In this document: piece after piece, positions 17,258 through 27,529 of the stretch
Layout of the letters: every line of letters begins with the position of its first letter
Position numbering within the stretch: the stretch's first letter is position 1
Assembly (NCBI RefSeq): GCF_008704395.1
Contig: NZ_CP023695.1
Span: 3,658,001-3,722,000 of the forward strand
Source of the DNA: Streptomyces alboniger
GTDB taxonomy: Bacteria; Actinomycetota; Actinomycetes; Streptomycetales; Streptomycetaceae
Reading direction: 5' to 3'
Length of the DNA stretch: 64,000 bases
Position numbers and translations under genes: made by a program
The notes under the pieces: model-generated
What the model saw: the letters and a program-made list of their open reading frames with translations, nothing else
Told to the model about the DNA's origin: nothing
The model's database searches: none

Positions 17258-17270
17258 AACCCCGGTTCGC

Positions 17271-17290
17271 CTCGCGCCGCGTGGCGCGAG
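17271..17290 (+). terminator. Short hairpin after imine reductase copy 2
   Basis: CTCGCGCC and GGCGCGAG form a perfect 8-bp stem with a four-base loop, 14 bases past the stop and 55 bases before the PBP gene. There is no T-run. Confidence 0.45.
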
Positions 17291-17344
17291 CGGACAGGAT
17301 GGACCGGAAACGTTCATCCATCGGCGCCGGGGGGAGCCACCACC

Positions 17345-18794
17345 ATGAACCGTCCGCTGCGGCACATCGCCCTTTTCTGCGGAATCCTCACGCTCGCCCT
17401 GCTGTTGCGGGCGAACTGGGTGCAGTTCGCGCAGAACGACAAGCTGTCGAACCACGAGAAGAACCGCCGCGTGCAGATCGAGGCCTTCTCCCACCCCCGC
17501 GGCGACATCATCGTCGGCGGCAAGTCCATCACCGGTTCGAAGAAGACATCGGGCACCGACTTCGCGTACAAGCGGACCTTCAAGGAGGGTCCGATGTACG
17601 CGCCGGTGACGGGCTACTTCTCGCAGGCCCAGGGCAGCACCTTCCTGGAGGGCGTCCACAACGGCATCCTCAGCGGCAACGACGACCGCCTCTTCATCAA
17701 GCGCACCCTGGACATGCTGACCGGCAAGAAGCAGCAGGGCGGCGACGTCATCACCACCATCGACCCCAAGGCGCAGAAGGCCGCCTACGAAGGCCTGGTG
17801 AAGCTCGACGCCAAGGGGGCGGTGGTCGCGCTCGACCCGCGCACCGGCAAGGTGCTCGCCCTGGCCAGCACCCCGTCGTACGACCCCTCGGTCTTCGCGG
17901 GCATCTCGCAGGAGGAGGGGCGCACCTTCACGCGCCTGTCCAAGAGCGCGGACAAGCCGCTCAGCAACCGCGCCCTGCGCGAGATCTACCCGCCGGGATC
18001 CACCTTCAAGATCCTCACGGCGGCCGCCGCCCTGGAGCACGGCGTGGTGACGGACATCGACGAGCCGACCGGCGCGAGGACTCCGTACAAACTCCCCCTC
18101 AGCTCCACCCGCATCGGCAACGACGTGCCCGACGCCAACTGCGACGACGTCTCGATGAAGACCGGCATGCAGTGGTCCTGCAACAACGTCTTCCTCGACA
18201 TCGCGCTCAAGCTCGGCAAGGACAAGATGCGCGAGACGGCGGAGCAGTTCGGCTTCAACGAACAGCAGTTCATCCCCGTACGCGCGGTCGCCAGCAGCTA
18301 TCCGGAGGAGCTGGACAAGCCGCAGACCGCCCTGACCGGCATGGGCCAGGGCAGCCTGACCAGCACCCCGCTCCAGATGGCGATGGTCACGGCGGGCCTC
18401 GCCAACGACGGCAAGGTCATGAAGCCGTACCTCGTCGAGGAGCTGCGCGGCCCCGACCTGACCACGGTCGAGAAGGCCGAGCCGCACGAGCTGAACCAGG
18501 CCGTCTCCGAGGACACCGCGAAGAAGGTGCAGGAGATGATGGAGAACACCGTCGAGAAGGGCACCGCCAACAAGGCGAGGATCGACGGCGTCACGGTCGG
18601 CGGCAAGACCGGCACGGCCCAGCACGGCGCGGACGTCAACGACGAGCGCCCGTACGCCTGGTTCGTCTCCTACGCCAAGAACAGCGACGGCGAGTCACCG
18701 GTCGCGGTGGCGGTCTTCGTCGACCCGTCCCACATGAACATCCCCCGCTCGGAGATCGCGGGCGGCAAGCTGGGCGCGCCGATCGCCAAGGCGG

Positions 18795-18820
<26 letters not shown>
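17345..18820 (+). CDS. Penicillin-binding protein 2-type transpeptidase (PbpA-like)
   Basis: A 491-residue class B-like penicillin-binding protein that cross-links peptidoglycan outside the membrane. An N-terminal membrane anchor (HIALFCGILTLALLLRANWVQ) leads to a dimerisation-like region and the transpeptidase domain with all three active-site motifs: S219-T-F-K in PPGSTFKIL, S278-C-N in WSCNN and K421-T-G in VGGKTGTAQ. The length and lack of PASTA domains match the PbpA/FtsI-like family found in several copies in Streptomyces. GGGGGGAG lies just before the ATG. The end overlaps the convergent helD gene by 26 bases. Whether it works in septation or in spore wall synthesis cannot be told. Confidence 0.9.
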
Positions 18821-20912
<2,092 letters not shown>

Positions 20913-20926
20913 ACGCCCAGACTAAT

Positions 20927-20990
20927 GTAACCGAGTTAAATTAGATACCGAGTAACATTCATGACCCGGTCACATTCGTAACCGGGTAAC
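20927..20990. promoter_or_regulatory. Four-box operator array with 17-bp period between helD and tetR
   Basis: Four 13-bp pseudo-palindromes start at 20927, 20944, 20961 and 20978, exactly 17 bp apart: GTAACCGAGTTAA, GATACCGAGTAAC, ATGACCCGGTCAC and GTAACCGGGTAAC. Each has five-base arms around a three-base centre with one arm mismatch, and ATTA or ATTC fills the gaps. They fill the 99-bp space between helD and the TetR gene, so the TetR protein is the likely ligand. Confidence 0.8.
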
Positions 20991-21011
20991 CAACCCCCAT
21001 AGACTCCCCCC

Positions 21012-21680
21012 ATGACCGAAGCGAAGCCCCCTGCCCCGCCCCTCGCCCTACCCCCCGAGCCCGGCCTGCGGAGCCGCAAGAAGCAGCAGCGGTACACGAC
21101 GATCTCCGAGGCGGCGATCGCTCTCTTCCTGGAGAGGGGCTTCGAGAAGGTGTCGGTGGCGGAGGTGGCCGCCGCGGCGGAGATCTCCAAGCCGACGCTC
21201 TTCCGGTACTTCGCGACCAAGGAGGACCTGGTCCTGCACCGGTTCGCCGACCACGAGGACGAGGCGGCCCGCGTGGTCGCCGGCCGTCCGGCCGGACGGG
21301 CCGCGCTGGACGCGCTGCAACGGCACTTCCTGGACGGCCTCGAACGCCGCGACCCCGTGACCGGCCTCTGCGACGCCCCCGCGGTCCTCGCCTTCCACCA
21401 ACTCCTGTACGGAACACCGTCGTTGGTGGCCCGCCTGCACGGTTACCAGAACCGCTCCGAACAGGCGCTGACCGAGGCGCTGACCGCCGCGCACGGCGGC
21501 AACCGCCTGGAGGCGCGGCTCGCCGCAGGACAGATCGTGGCCGTCCAGCGGATCCTCGCGGAGGAGAACTGGCGCCGGGTGACCTCCGGCGAGGCCGCGG
21601 ACGAGGTCTGGCCCGACGCGGTGACCTCGGCCAACAGGGCGTTCTCCCAACTCCGCTCAGGCCTCACGCGCTACGCGTAG
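21012..21680 (+). CDS. TetR family transcriptional regulator
   Basis: A 222-residue TetR protein with the N-terminal helix-turn-helix (TTISEAAIALFLERGFEKVSVAEVAAAAEISKPTLFRYFATKEDL region) and a C-terminal ligand domain that is not typed. TAGACT ends exactly six bases before the ATG with no Shine-Dalgarno sequence, so the mRNA is probably leaderless. The promoter overlaps the last box of the 17-bp operator array, which argues for autoregulation and for joint control of the divergent helD gene. The ligand is unknown. Confidence 0.88.
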   Translation: MTEAKPPAPPLALPPEPGLRSRKKQQRYTTISEAAIALFLERGFEKVSVAEVAAAAEISKPTLFRYFATKEDLVLHRFADHEDEAARVVAGRPAGRAALDALQRHFLDGLERRDPVTGLCDAPAVLAFHQLLYGTPSLVARLHGYQNRSEQALTEALTAAHGGNRLEARLAAGQIVAVQRILAEENWRRVTSGEAADEVWPDAVTSANRAFSQLRSGLTRYA

Positions 21681-21730
21681 CCTCCACCCCGAGCCCGGCC
21701 CAGGCCGCCCCCCCCTCAGCCCCGACCCCC

Positions 21731-22492
21731 TCAGCCCCGCCCCTCCACCAACACCGCCACCCCGTCCAACACCCGGGCGAGCCCGAACTCGAACTCGGTG
21801 TCGTCCTCGTCCGGCACCTCCAGCACCCCCGCCCCCAGCAGCCGCCGCACCCCGGGAAACCGCCCGGGATCCGCCGCGGTCAGCGCGTCCACCGTGCGGG
21901 CGTACCGCCGCATGACCTCGTCCGGCGCGGCCCCCCGCGCCCGCATCGCCGCCTCCAGGTCGGCCATGAGGGAGACCTCGTTGCGGACGTAGCCGCCGAC
22001 CAGCAGCATCACGGAGATCTTCCGGCCGTCGTCGAGCCCGCTGCCGTCGAGGACCTCAAGACCCCGCTCCATCCACTCCAGACCGTGCGGCGAGGCGGGC
22101 GGCGAGGAGATGGGGATGCGCAGCAGCCACAGGTTCCGCTGGAAGACGGCACGCTGCCCCCGCGCCCACCACTCGAGACCGGCCCGCCAGCCGCCCGCGG
22201 AGTCCGGCCGCCGCGGAGGGGCGCCCATCGCCGTGTCCTGCATCAGGACGTACAGATCGTCCTTGGCGGAGACGTACCGGTAGAGCGACATGGTCGAGAC
22301 GCCGAGTTCCTTGGCGAGGCGCCCCATGGAGACCGCGTCGATCCCCTCGGCGGCCGCGACCCGGATGCCCGTCTCGACGATGCGCTCCAGGCTGAGGCCG
22401 GGCTTCGGCCCCTTGGAGGGCCGCTCCCGCAGCCCCCAGGCCGTTTCGAGCCCGACGGACAGCCCCGTGCCCTCGCTTCTGCCGGCCGTCAC
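21731..22492 (-). CDS. TetR family regulator of the divergent ABC exporter
   Basis: A 253-residue TetR protein with the helix-turn-helix LSLERIVETGIRVAAAEGIDA, SMGRLAKELGVSTMSLYRYV and a TetR_C_1-type effector domain (WWARGQRAVFQRNLWLLRIPI, GLEWMERGLEVLDGSGLDD). This C-terminal type is common in regulators of drug exporters. The GTG at 22492 was chosen because GGAGAGG sits ten bases upstream. It is divergent from the drrAB-like genes and an operator-like palindrome lies between them. Confidence 0.87.
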   Translation of the reverse strand: MTAGRSEGTGLSVGLETAWGLRERPSKGPKPGLSLERIVETGIRVAAAEGIDAVSMGRLAKELGVSTMSLYRYVSAKDDLYVLMQDTAMGAPPRRPDSAGGWRAGLEWWARGQRAVFQRNLWLLRIPISSPPASPHGLEWMERGLEVLDGSGLDDGRKISVMLLVGGYVRNEVSLMADLEAAMRARGAAPDEVMRRYARTVDALTAADPGRFPGVRRLLGAGVLEVPDEDDTEFEFGLARVLDGVAVLVEGRG

Positions 22493-22519
22493 GCGCCACC
22501 CCTCTCCGCTCACCCGCTC

Positions 22520-22576
22520 TTGACGCACATCGTAGTTCTGCGTAACCCTTAAACAGTAATGCGTAGGCCTTACGCA
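22520..22576 (+). promoter_or_regulatory. drrA promoter and TetR operator
   Basis: A TTGACG -35 box (22520-22525) is followed at 17 bp by the weak -10 TAACCC. A half-site TGCGTAAC (22539-22546) overlaps the -10, and a full inverted repeat TGCGTA-ggcct-TACGCA (22560-22576) lies downstream. A TetR dimer bound to the TGCGTA sites would block transcription of the ABC exporter. Confidence 0.6.
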
Positions 22577-22597
22577 GTAACCAGAGGAGATGCCCGC

Positions 22598-23605
22598 ATG
22601 CCCGCCATCGAGGCCACCGGCCTGCACAAGTCCTACGGGCCCGTCCACGTCCTCCGCGGAATCGACCTGCACGTCCCGCCCGGCACGGTCTTCGCGCTGC
22701 TCGGCCCGAACGGCGCGGGCAAGACGACGACCGTCCGCATCCTCGCCACGCTCACCGAGCCCGACGCGGGGACCGCGCGGATCGCGGGCCACGACATCCG
22801 CACGCGCCGCCGCGAGGCGCGCCGGGCCCTCAGCCTGACCGGCCAGTTCGCGGCGGTCGACGAGAAGCAGTCCGGCGCGGAGAACCTCCGCATGATGGCG
22901 CGGCTCGCCGGCCTGTCCCGCCCCGCGGCCCGCGCCCGCGCCACCGAACTGCTCGCCCGCTTCCACCTCACGGACGCCGCCGACCGCCTGGTCGCCACGT
23001 ACTCCGGAGGCATGCGCCGCCGCGTGGACCTGGCGGCGGGCCTCGTCGGCGACCCCGAGGTGATCTTCCTGGACGAGCCGACGACGGGCCTCGACCCGCG
23101 CAGCCGCAAGGAGATGTGGGACGTGGTCCGTGAACTGACGGCCCGGGGCACGACGGTCTTCCTCACCACGCAGTACCTGGAGGAGGCAGACCGGCTGGCC
23201 GACCGCATCGCGGTCCTGCACGAGGGCCGGGTGGTGGCGGAGGGCACGGCGGCCGCGCTCAAGTCCCGCGTGGCGGACCACCGCCTGGACCTCACCCTCA
23301 CTTCCCGGGAGGCCTACCTACGCCTGACGGCCCCGGCCCCCACGAGCGCGAAGGCGACGGCGGCACCGGGGGCGACGCACCACTCCCCCGAGACCCTCAC
23401 CCTCGGCTTCCCCACGGACGGCTCCGCCCACCACGTACGCGCCCTCCTCGACGAACTCGACCCCCACCACACCGAGATCGAGCACTTCGCCCTTCGCGGC
23501 GCCACGCTGGACGACGTCTTCCTGAGCCTGACCCAGCCGAAGAACTCGCCCACCACCCACCAGGACCAGAACCGGAACCAGGACCCCGCCCATGCACACG
23601 CCTGA
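22598..23605 (+). CDS. ABC transporter ATP-binding protein, DrrA family
   Basis: A 335-residue ATPase of the daunorubicin-resistance (DrrA) type of drug exporters. Walker A is GPNGAGKTTT (residues 36-45), the Q-loop is in LTGQFAAVDEKQSG, the signature is YSGGMRRRVDLA, and Walker B is VIFLDEPTTGLDP. The C-terminal extension with LDDVFLSLT is characteristic of DrrA-like proteins, and the end is a Gln/Asn/His-rich tail. AGAGGAG precedes the ATG. It overlaps the permease gene by 14 bases, so the two are translated together, and a divergent TetR protein probably represses both. The exported compound is unknown. Confidence 0.9.
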   Translation: MPAIEATGLHKSYGPVHVLRGIDLHVPPGTVFALLGPNGAGKTTTVRILATLTEPDAGTARIAGHDIRTRRREARRALSLTGQFAAVDEKQSGAENLRMMARLAGLSRPAARARATELLARFHLTDAADRLVATYSGGMRRRVDLAAGLVGDPEVIFLDEPTTGLDPRSRKEMWDVVRELTARGTTVFLTTQYLEEADRLADRIAVLHEGRVVAEGTAAALKSRVADHRLDLTLTSREAYLRLTAPAPTSAKATAAPGATHHSPETLTLGFPTDGSAHHVRALLDELDPHHTEIEHFALRGATLDDVFLSLTQPKNSPTTHQDQNRNQDPAHAHA

Positions 23606-24341
23606 CGCCCTCATCATGTCCGGCCGCTCCCTGCGCCTGAGCCGCCGCACCACGGACGCGCTGATCACGGCCCTCGCCATGCCGGTGATGCTGCTCCTGA
23701 TCTTCGTGTACTTCTTCGGCGGCGCGATCGACACCGGCACGCGGTACGTGACGTACGTCGTCCCCGGCGTGCTGCTCCTCTGCGCCGGCTTCGGCTCCTC
23801 GAACACGGCCATCGCCGTGACGGAGGACCTCAAGGGCGGCATCATCGACCGGTTCCGCTCGATGGACATCGGCGGCACGCCCATCCTGGCGGGCCACGTC
23901 CTCGCCTCCACGGCCCGCAACCTCGTCGCGACGACGCTCGTCCTCGCCCTGGCCTTCGCCATCGGTTTCCGCCCGTCGGCGACCCCGGCGGGCTGGCTGG
24001 CCGCGCTCGCCGTGCTGATCGCCTTCATCGTGGCCCTGTCCTGGCTCTCGGCGACGGTGGGCATGCTGGCCGGGTCCTCCGAGGCGGCGGGCGGCTTCAC
24101 CTTCTTCGTGAGCTTCCTGCCCTACCCCAGCAGCGCCTTCGTCCCCACGGACACGATGCCCTCCTGGCTCCGCGTCTTCGCCGACCACCAACCGGTCACC
24201 CCGGTCATCGAATCCCTCCGCGGCCTCCTCCTCGACCAGCCGGTGGGCAACACCCCCTGGCTGGCCCTGGCCTGGTGCGGGGGCATCCTCATCCTCGCGG
24301 TGGCCCTGTCGGCGTTCCTGTTCGGGAGGCACACCCGCTAG
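23592..24341 (+). CDS. ABC transporter permease, DrrB family
   Basis: A 249-residue ABC-2 type membrane protein with about six hydrophobic helices (for example ALAMPVMLLLIFVYFFGGAI, YVVPGVLLLCAGFG, ALAVLIAFIVALSWLSATVG). The MPVMLLLIFVYFFGGAI region, the KGGIIDRFRSMDI loop and VTPVIESLRGLL are typical of DrrB-type permeases. It forms the exporter with the ATPase encoded just upstream, whose 3' end it overlaps. Its own 3' end overlaps the convergent kinase-like gene by 53 bases. Confidence 0.9.
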   Translation: MHTPDALIMSGRSLRLSRRTTDALITALAMPVMLLLIFVYFFGGAIDTGTRYVTYVVPGVLLLCAGFGSSNTAIAVTEDLKGGIIDRFRSMDIGGTPILAGHVLASTARNLVATTLVLALAFAIGFRPSATPAGWLAALAVLIAFIVALSWLSATVGMLAGSSEAAGGFTFFVSFLPYPSSAFVPTDTMPSWLRVFADHQPVTPVIESLRGLLLDQPVGNTPWLALAWCGGILILAVALSAFLFGRHTR

Positions 24342-25473
24342 GCGCCGACCGGCCGAACGGCCCCGCGTACCAGTCCCGCAGGGCCCGCTCCGCCACCCGC
24401 GCGTCCGGCACCTCGGCCAGCTTCAGAGGTTCGGCGGCGCGCCGCAGGGCCCGGCAGACCCGCGCGGAGGCGAGCGCGTAGTCCGCGTCGTCCGGACCAC
24501 CGGCCGACGCGGTCAGGTCGAGCGCGGCCCGCATGATGTCGGGGAACACGGACTGGGCGTACTCGAAGTCCAGATAGACCGGCAGATCGGCGGCCATGCC
24601 CTCGGTCATGTCCCGGTGGCCCGCACGGTCCATCGCCTCGGCCCACAGCTCCTGCATCCGGGTCTGCTCGTCCTTCTCGTACTCCATGCGTACGAGATGA
24701 GTGGCGAGGTCGTGCAGCGGGTCGCCGTACATGGCCAGCTCCCAGTCGATGACCGCCACATGACGGCGGTCGACGACGATGTTGCCGCGGTGGACGTCGG
24801 TGTGGAGGAGACCGAACGGGCGGGGCGTCAGGCGCCGGTGGTCCGGGTCGGCGCGGAAGGCGGTCATGACGTCGGAGTGGATGCCCACCGCGCCGAAGAG
24901 GCCCTCGAAGCGCCGCCGGTTCGGCCGGTGCACCTGGTTCTCGGTGAAGCCGATCAGCCAGTCGAGGAACTCCTGGCTCCGCCCCGGCTCGGGCCAGCCG
25001 TCGGGCCTGGGCGGCAGCTCCTTCTCGGGCACGTCCGCGGCCCTGGCGAAGAACTCGGCGAGCGAGCGCATCATCGCCTCCCCGACGGGCCCGTCGGGCT
25101 GGACCTCACAGAGCGCCTTCCCCGCCCGGTAGGAGTGCAGCGACCAGTCCCCGAAGTCCCGGAAGCAGCGCGGGACTTCCTTGAGCCGCCGGCTCACCAC
25201 CGTGAGCAGCTCCGTCTCGCTGGGCCAGATGCGCGGCACCACCTCCACGGCCTCGCGCGGCATCCGGCATTTGACCCGGGCCCGGAACGGCATCGTGATC
25301 AGCAGCACGGCCAGGGGCCAGCTCAGCGGCACGACATAGTTGATGTTGTGGTGACCCGCCACGACCTCACGGTCCGGATGGTCCCTGTGCGAGTCGGCGA
25401 GACGTCGGATCCACGACTCGCGGCGACCGCTCTTCGGCGCCTCGTGGGGGAAGCGAGGCGGAGGTGACGGCAT
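24289..25473 (-). CDS. Aminoglycoside phosphotransferase / choline kinase-like protein
   Basis: A 394-residue protein with an APH-type kinase fold. The catalytic loop is LLHTDVHRGNIVVD (HxDxxxxN pattern) and the metal-binding site is AVIDWELAMYGDPLHDLA. The N-terminal nucleotide-binding part is less conserved. Proteins of this kind phosphorylate aminoglycosides, choline, or other small molecules, and many from Streptomyces have no known substrate. The N-terminal segment VVAGHHNINYVVPLSWPLA is atypical for true resistance enzymes. It overlaps the end of the DrrB gene by 53 bases and lies 55 bases before the dev locus, whose transcription runs the same way. Confidence 0.8.
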   Translation of the reverse strand: MPSPPPRFPHEAPKSGRRESWIRRLADSHRDHPDREVVAGHHNINYVVPLSWPLAVLLITMPFRARVKCRMPREAVEVVPRIWPSETELLTVVSRRLKEVPRCFRDFGDWSLHSYRAGKALCEVQPDGPVGEAMMRSLAEFFARAADVPEKELPPRPDGWPEPGRSQEFLDWLIGFTENQVHRPNRRRFEGLFGAVGIHSDVMTAFRADPDHRRLTPRPFGLLHTDVHRGNIVVDRRHVAVIDWELAMYGDPLHDLATHLVRMEYEKDEQTRMQELWAEAMDRAGHRDMTEGMAADLPVYLDFEYAQSVFPDIMRAALDLTASAGGPDDADYALASARVCRALRRAAEPLKLAEVPDARVAERALRDWYAGPFGRSAPSGCASRTGTPTGPPRG

Positions 25474-25527
25474 GAGCGCAGAGCGTAGCTCACCGAACCG
25501 TTCCTGCTGGCTCGCCTTACGGCCCTG

Positions 25528-26283
25528 TCAGCATCTCCCGTCGCGCACACAGCGCAGGACCGGCTCCAGGGACGACACGAGGTGCGTCCCGCCGGCGCCG
25601 CGCAGCAGTCCGGCCTTGCGCGGGTTGCGCGCGAAGCCCAGGAAGCCCACGCCCGCCCGTCGGGCCGCCAGGAAGTCCGAGGGCCTGTCGCCGATCATCA
25701 GGGCCGCCCCCGGATCGGCGCCCATGGCTCGCAGGGCGCGGTGCACACAGTGGGGGTGCGGCTTGAGCAGGCCGAGATCCTGGGTGCGGCCGTAGATGTG
25801 CGGGGCGAAGCACTCCAGGAGGCCGCGGGAGGCCAGGTAGGTGCTCACGGCGGCCGGGGCGTTGTTGGTGGTCACGGCCAGCCGGACACCGACGGCCGTC
25901 CAGGTGCGGATCAGCGGATCGACGTGCGCCGTGGGCCAGGCGTTCGCCACGGCCTTCAGCTCCTGCTGGGTGAGCCACGCCTCCAGCTCCTCCACCAGCT
26001 CGCCGCGGGGGCTGCGGCGGTCGACGGCGCGCAGCAGCACGTAGGGGTCGGGCTCCCGCCGCTCGTCCGTGGTGAGCAGGTCGCGCAGGCCCCACCCCTC
26101 CAGACGCCGCACCATTTCCCTCGCCACGTCCTCGGCCAGGAGTCCGGCGAAGAGGTCACACATGGGACCGTCGAAGTCGAAGAGCACGAAACGAACAGGG
26201 CCGATCAGATCGTGGAGCCTTTCGGTCTCCTCGTCGAGCATCTCGGGCCACACCGTGTCGGATTGTGTCGGGTCAGAGGTCAC
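25528..26283 (-). CDS. devB: HAD superfamily hydrolase, DevB
   Basis: A 251-residue HAD-type phosphatase. Motif I is FVLFDFDGPMCD with both catalytic aspartates, motif II is the threonine in LAVTTNNAPAA, motif III is the lysine in LLKPHPHC, and motif IV is MIGDRPSDFLAARRAG. The alpha-helical cap lies between motifs I and II. In S. coelicolor a hydrolase gene, devB, follows devA and is transcribed with it. Here the GTG start follows the devA stop without a gap, consistent with that operon. The substrate is unknown. Confidence 0.85.
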   Translation of the reverse strand: MTSDPTQSDTVWPEMLDEETERLHDLIGPVRFVLFDFDGPMCDLFAGLLAEDVAREMVRRLEGWGLRDLLTTDERREPDPYVLLRAVDRRSPRGELVEELEAWLTQQELKAVANAWPTAHVDPLIRTWTAVGVRLAVTTNNAPAAVSTYLASRGLLECFAPHIYGRTQDLGLLKPHPHCVHRALRAMGADPGAALMIGDRPSDFLAARRAGVGFLGFARNPRKAGLLRGAGGTHLVSSLEPVLRCVRDGRC

Positions 26284-27180
26284 CTAAGAGAGTGTCAGGT
26301 CAGTTGTGATGGTTGCCCATAGGGCGTCGAACCACTTCTGCGACTCGTCGACGAACGTGGCGTCGCGGGTGCCCTGCCCGGACTTCTCGAAGGAGAAGAG
26401 GGGCACCTTGACGCCCGGCACGTCGTAGAGGTCCAGCATCTCCCCGTCACCGTCCGGGTCCATTTCGAGCTGCGCGGGCCCCAGCGTGTAATACGCGAGG
26501 AGCGCCTCCCGGCCGTTGAGCAGGTACAGCTTCACCGGCGTGGTGAACGGCAGCGCGCGGAACGTGACGTCGACGTCGATCCCGTGCGAGGACCGCAGCG
26601 CACGCAGGTTGTGCCGCAGCACCTGCCCCTGCGCGTTCCGCTGAGCGAGCCAGCGCTGGTGGAGCCGCTCCCTGCTCTCCGCGTCGCCCGCGATCGGCAC
26701 CGGGAACGCCAGCTGGATGTCGCTGCTCGGCAGCAGGATGCGCACCTTGATCGACTCGGGGCGGATACGGCCCTCGTGGATCAGGCGGACCGGCTCACCG
26801 AGGGCGACCATCAGGGTCTCGGCGGTGTACGACACGACGTCGATCCGTACCTCCGTCGCCGCGAACGCCTCCGCGAGGCGGGGCGCGAGGACGACCATGG
26901 ACGGCTGCGGGCCCCGGCTCGCGGGGGCCGGGCCCGCCTCGGCGACGCGGGGCGGGCTGCCCTTGCTGACGTTGGACAGGAGGCCTTCGCTCTGGAGCTT
27001 CCTCATCGCCTGGCGCACGGCACCGCGCTCCACGCCGAACTCCTCGGCCAGCTCCGCCTGGGTCGGCAGGCGGTCCCCCGCCCGCAGCTCACCCGCCCGG
27101 ATGCGATCACGTACGGCGTCGGCGATGTCCTGGGACGAGAGCTTCCTGTTGCCGTTCACTGCAACGTTCTCCTGGGTCAC
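26284..27180 (-). CDS. devA: GntR-like developmental regulator DevA
   Basis: A 298-residue regulator with an N-terminal GntR winged helix (DIADAVRDRIRAGELRAGDRLP, VERGAVRQAMRKLQSEGLLSN) and a long C-terminal domain that is not FadR or UTRA; it has VRILLPSSDIQLAFPVP, SSHGIDVDVTFRALPFTTPVKLYLLNG and a final WFDALWATI. DevA is needed for aerial development in S. coelicolor. The GTG at 27180 was chosen because the paralogue DevE has a GTG at the same place and both lie six bases from a TANNNT hexamer (TATCGT here); a GTG seven codons later with AGGAG upstream is the alternative. It is divergent from a small membrane protein gene and abuts devB. Confidence 0.86.
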   Translation of the reverse strand: MTQENVAVNGNRKLSSQDIADAVRDRIRAGELRAGDRLPTQAELAEEFGVERGAVRQAMRKLQSEGLLSNVSKGSPPRVAEAGPAPASRGPQPSMVVLAPRLAEAFAATEVRIDVVSYTAETLMVALGEPVRLIHEGRIRPESIKVRILLPSSDIQLAFPVPIAGDAESRERLHQRWLAQRNAQGQVLRHNLRALRSSHGIDVDVTFRALPFTTPVKLYLLNGREALLAYYTLGPAQLEMDPDGDGEMLDLYDVPGVKVPLFSFEKSGQGTRDATFVDESQKWFDALWATITTDLTLS

Positions 27181-27219
27181 AACCAAACGATACAACTGAC
27201 CGCCATCTCAGGGCAGTTG
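27179..27219. promoter_or_regulatory. devA promoter block, shared with devE
   Basis: Forty-one bases at the devA start match the block at the devE start (28431-28471) at 34 of 41 positions. It contains the GTG-proximal -10 (TATCGT on the minus strand) and a CAACT ... AGTTG inverted pair around CGCCATCT. It probably holds the promoter and an operator. Confidence 0.65.
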
Positions 27220-27267
27220 ATGGGAAGTTGTTTATTTAGTCGTACCAAGTGGGGACAACTAAAGCAG

Positions 27268-27282
27268 AGTTGGCTGCCAACT
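27268..27282. promoter_or_regulatory. Palindrome upstream of the first dev-linked small membrane gene
   Basis: AGTTGGC-t-GCCAACT is a perfect 7-bp inverted repeat 33 bases before the small gene's ATG. A matching AAGTTGG-tag-CCAACTT lies upstream of the second copy. GntR-type operators have this form, so DevA or DevE may bind here. Confidence 0.65.
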
Positions 27283-27314
27283 TGGTCAAGATGGTAGAAG
27301 GGGGAACCACCATC

Positions 27315-27503
27315 ATGCCCGTCATAGCCCTCCTCACAGCCCTGGTCGCCGTCACCGTCGAACAGCTCGTGCAGTGGAAGTACGGCCCGATGGGCATCGC
27401 CGGTCTCCTCCTGCTGACCATCGGCCTCAAGGCGAGGAACCACACGTGCAGCTCCATCGGCGCCGCCGTCCTCGCCCTGATGGTGACCGGCCCGGCGCTG
27501 TGA
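27315..27503 (+). CDS. Small membrane protein divergent from devA
   Basis: A 62-residue protein with two hydrophobic helices (MPVIALLTALVAVTVEQL and MGIAGLLLLTIGLKA, with a third weakly hydrophobic end) joined by the conserved segment EQLVQWKYGP. The ATG at 27315 has AGGGGGA upstream and matches the start of the paralogue encoded at 28.6 kb, with which it shares about half its residues. No function is known. Its constant position opposite a DevA-type regulator and the shared palindrome suggest that it is regulated by, or signals to, that regulator. An in-frame upstream ATG at 27249 would span the operator and is rejected. Confidence 0.78.
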   Translation: MPVIALLTALVAVTVEQLVQWKYGPMGIAGLLLLTIGLKARNHTCSSIGAAVLALMVTGPAL

Positions 27504-27529
27504 CCGGCCCGGCACGGTGACCGCGGCGG

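Noticed and set aside
16055..18625. Very long minus-strand reading frame of 856 codons
   Set aside because: It is a shadow of GlxA, the second imine reductase and the PBP gene in other frames; its product is Arg/Ala/Gly-rich with no domain, whereas the competing frames encode clear enzymes.
20913..21011. RAE upstream of helD
   Set aside because: The 19-bp element was looked for on both strands and is absent; only the TetR-type boxes are present.
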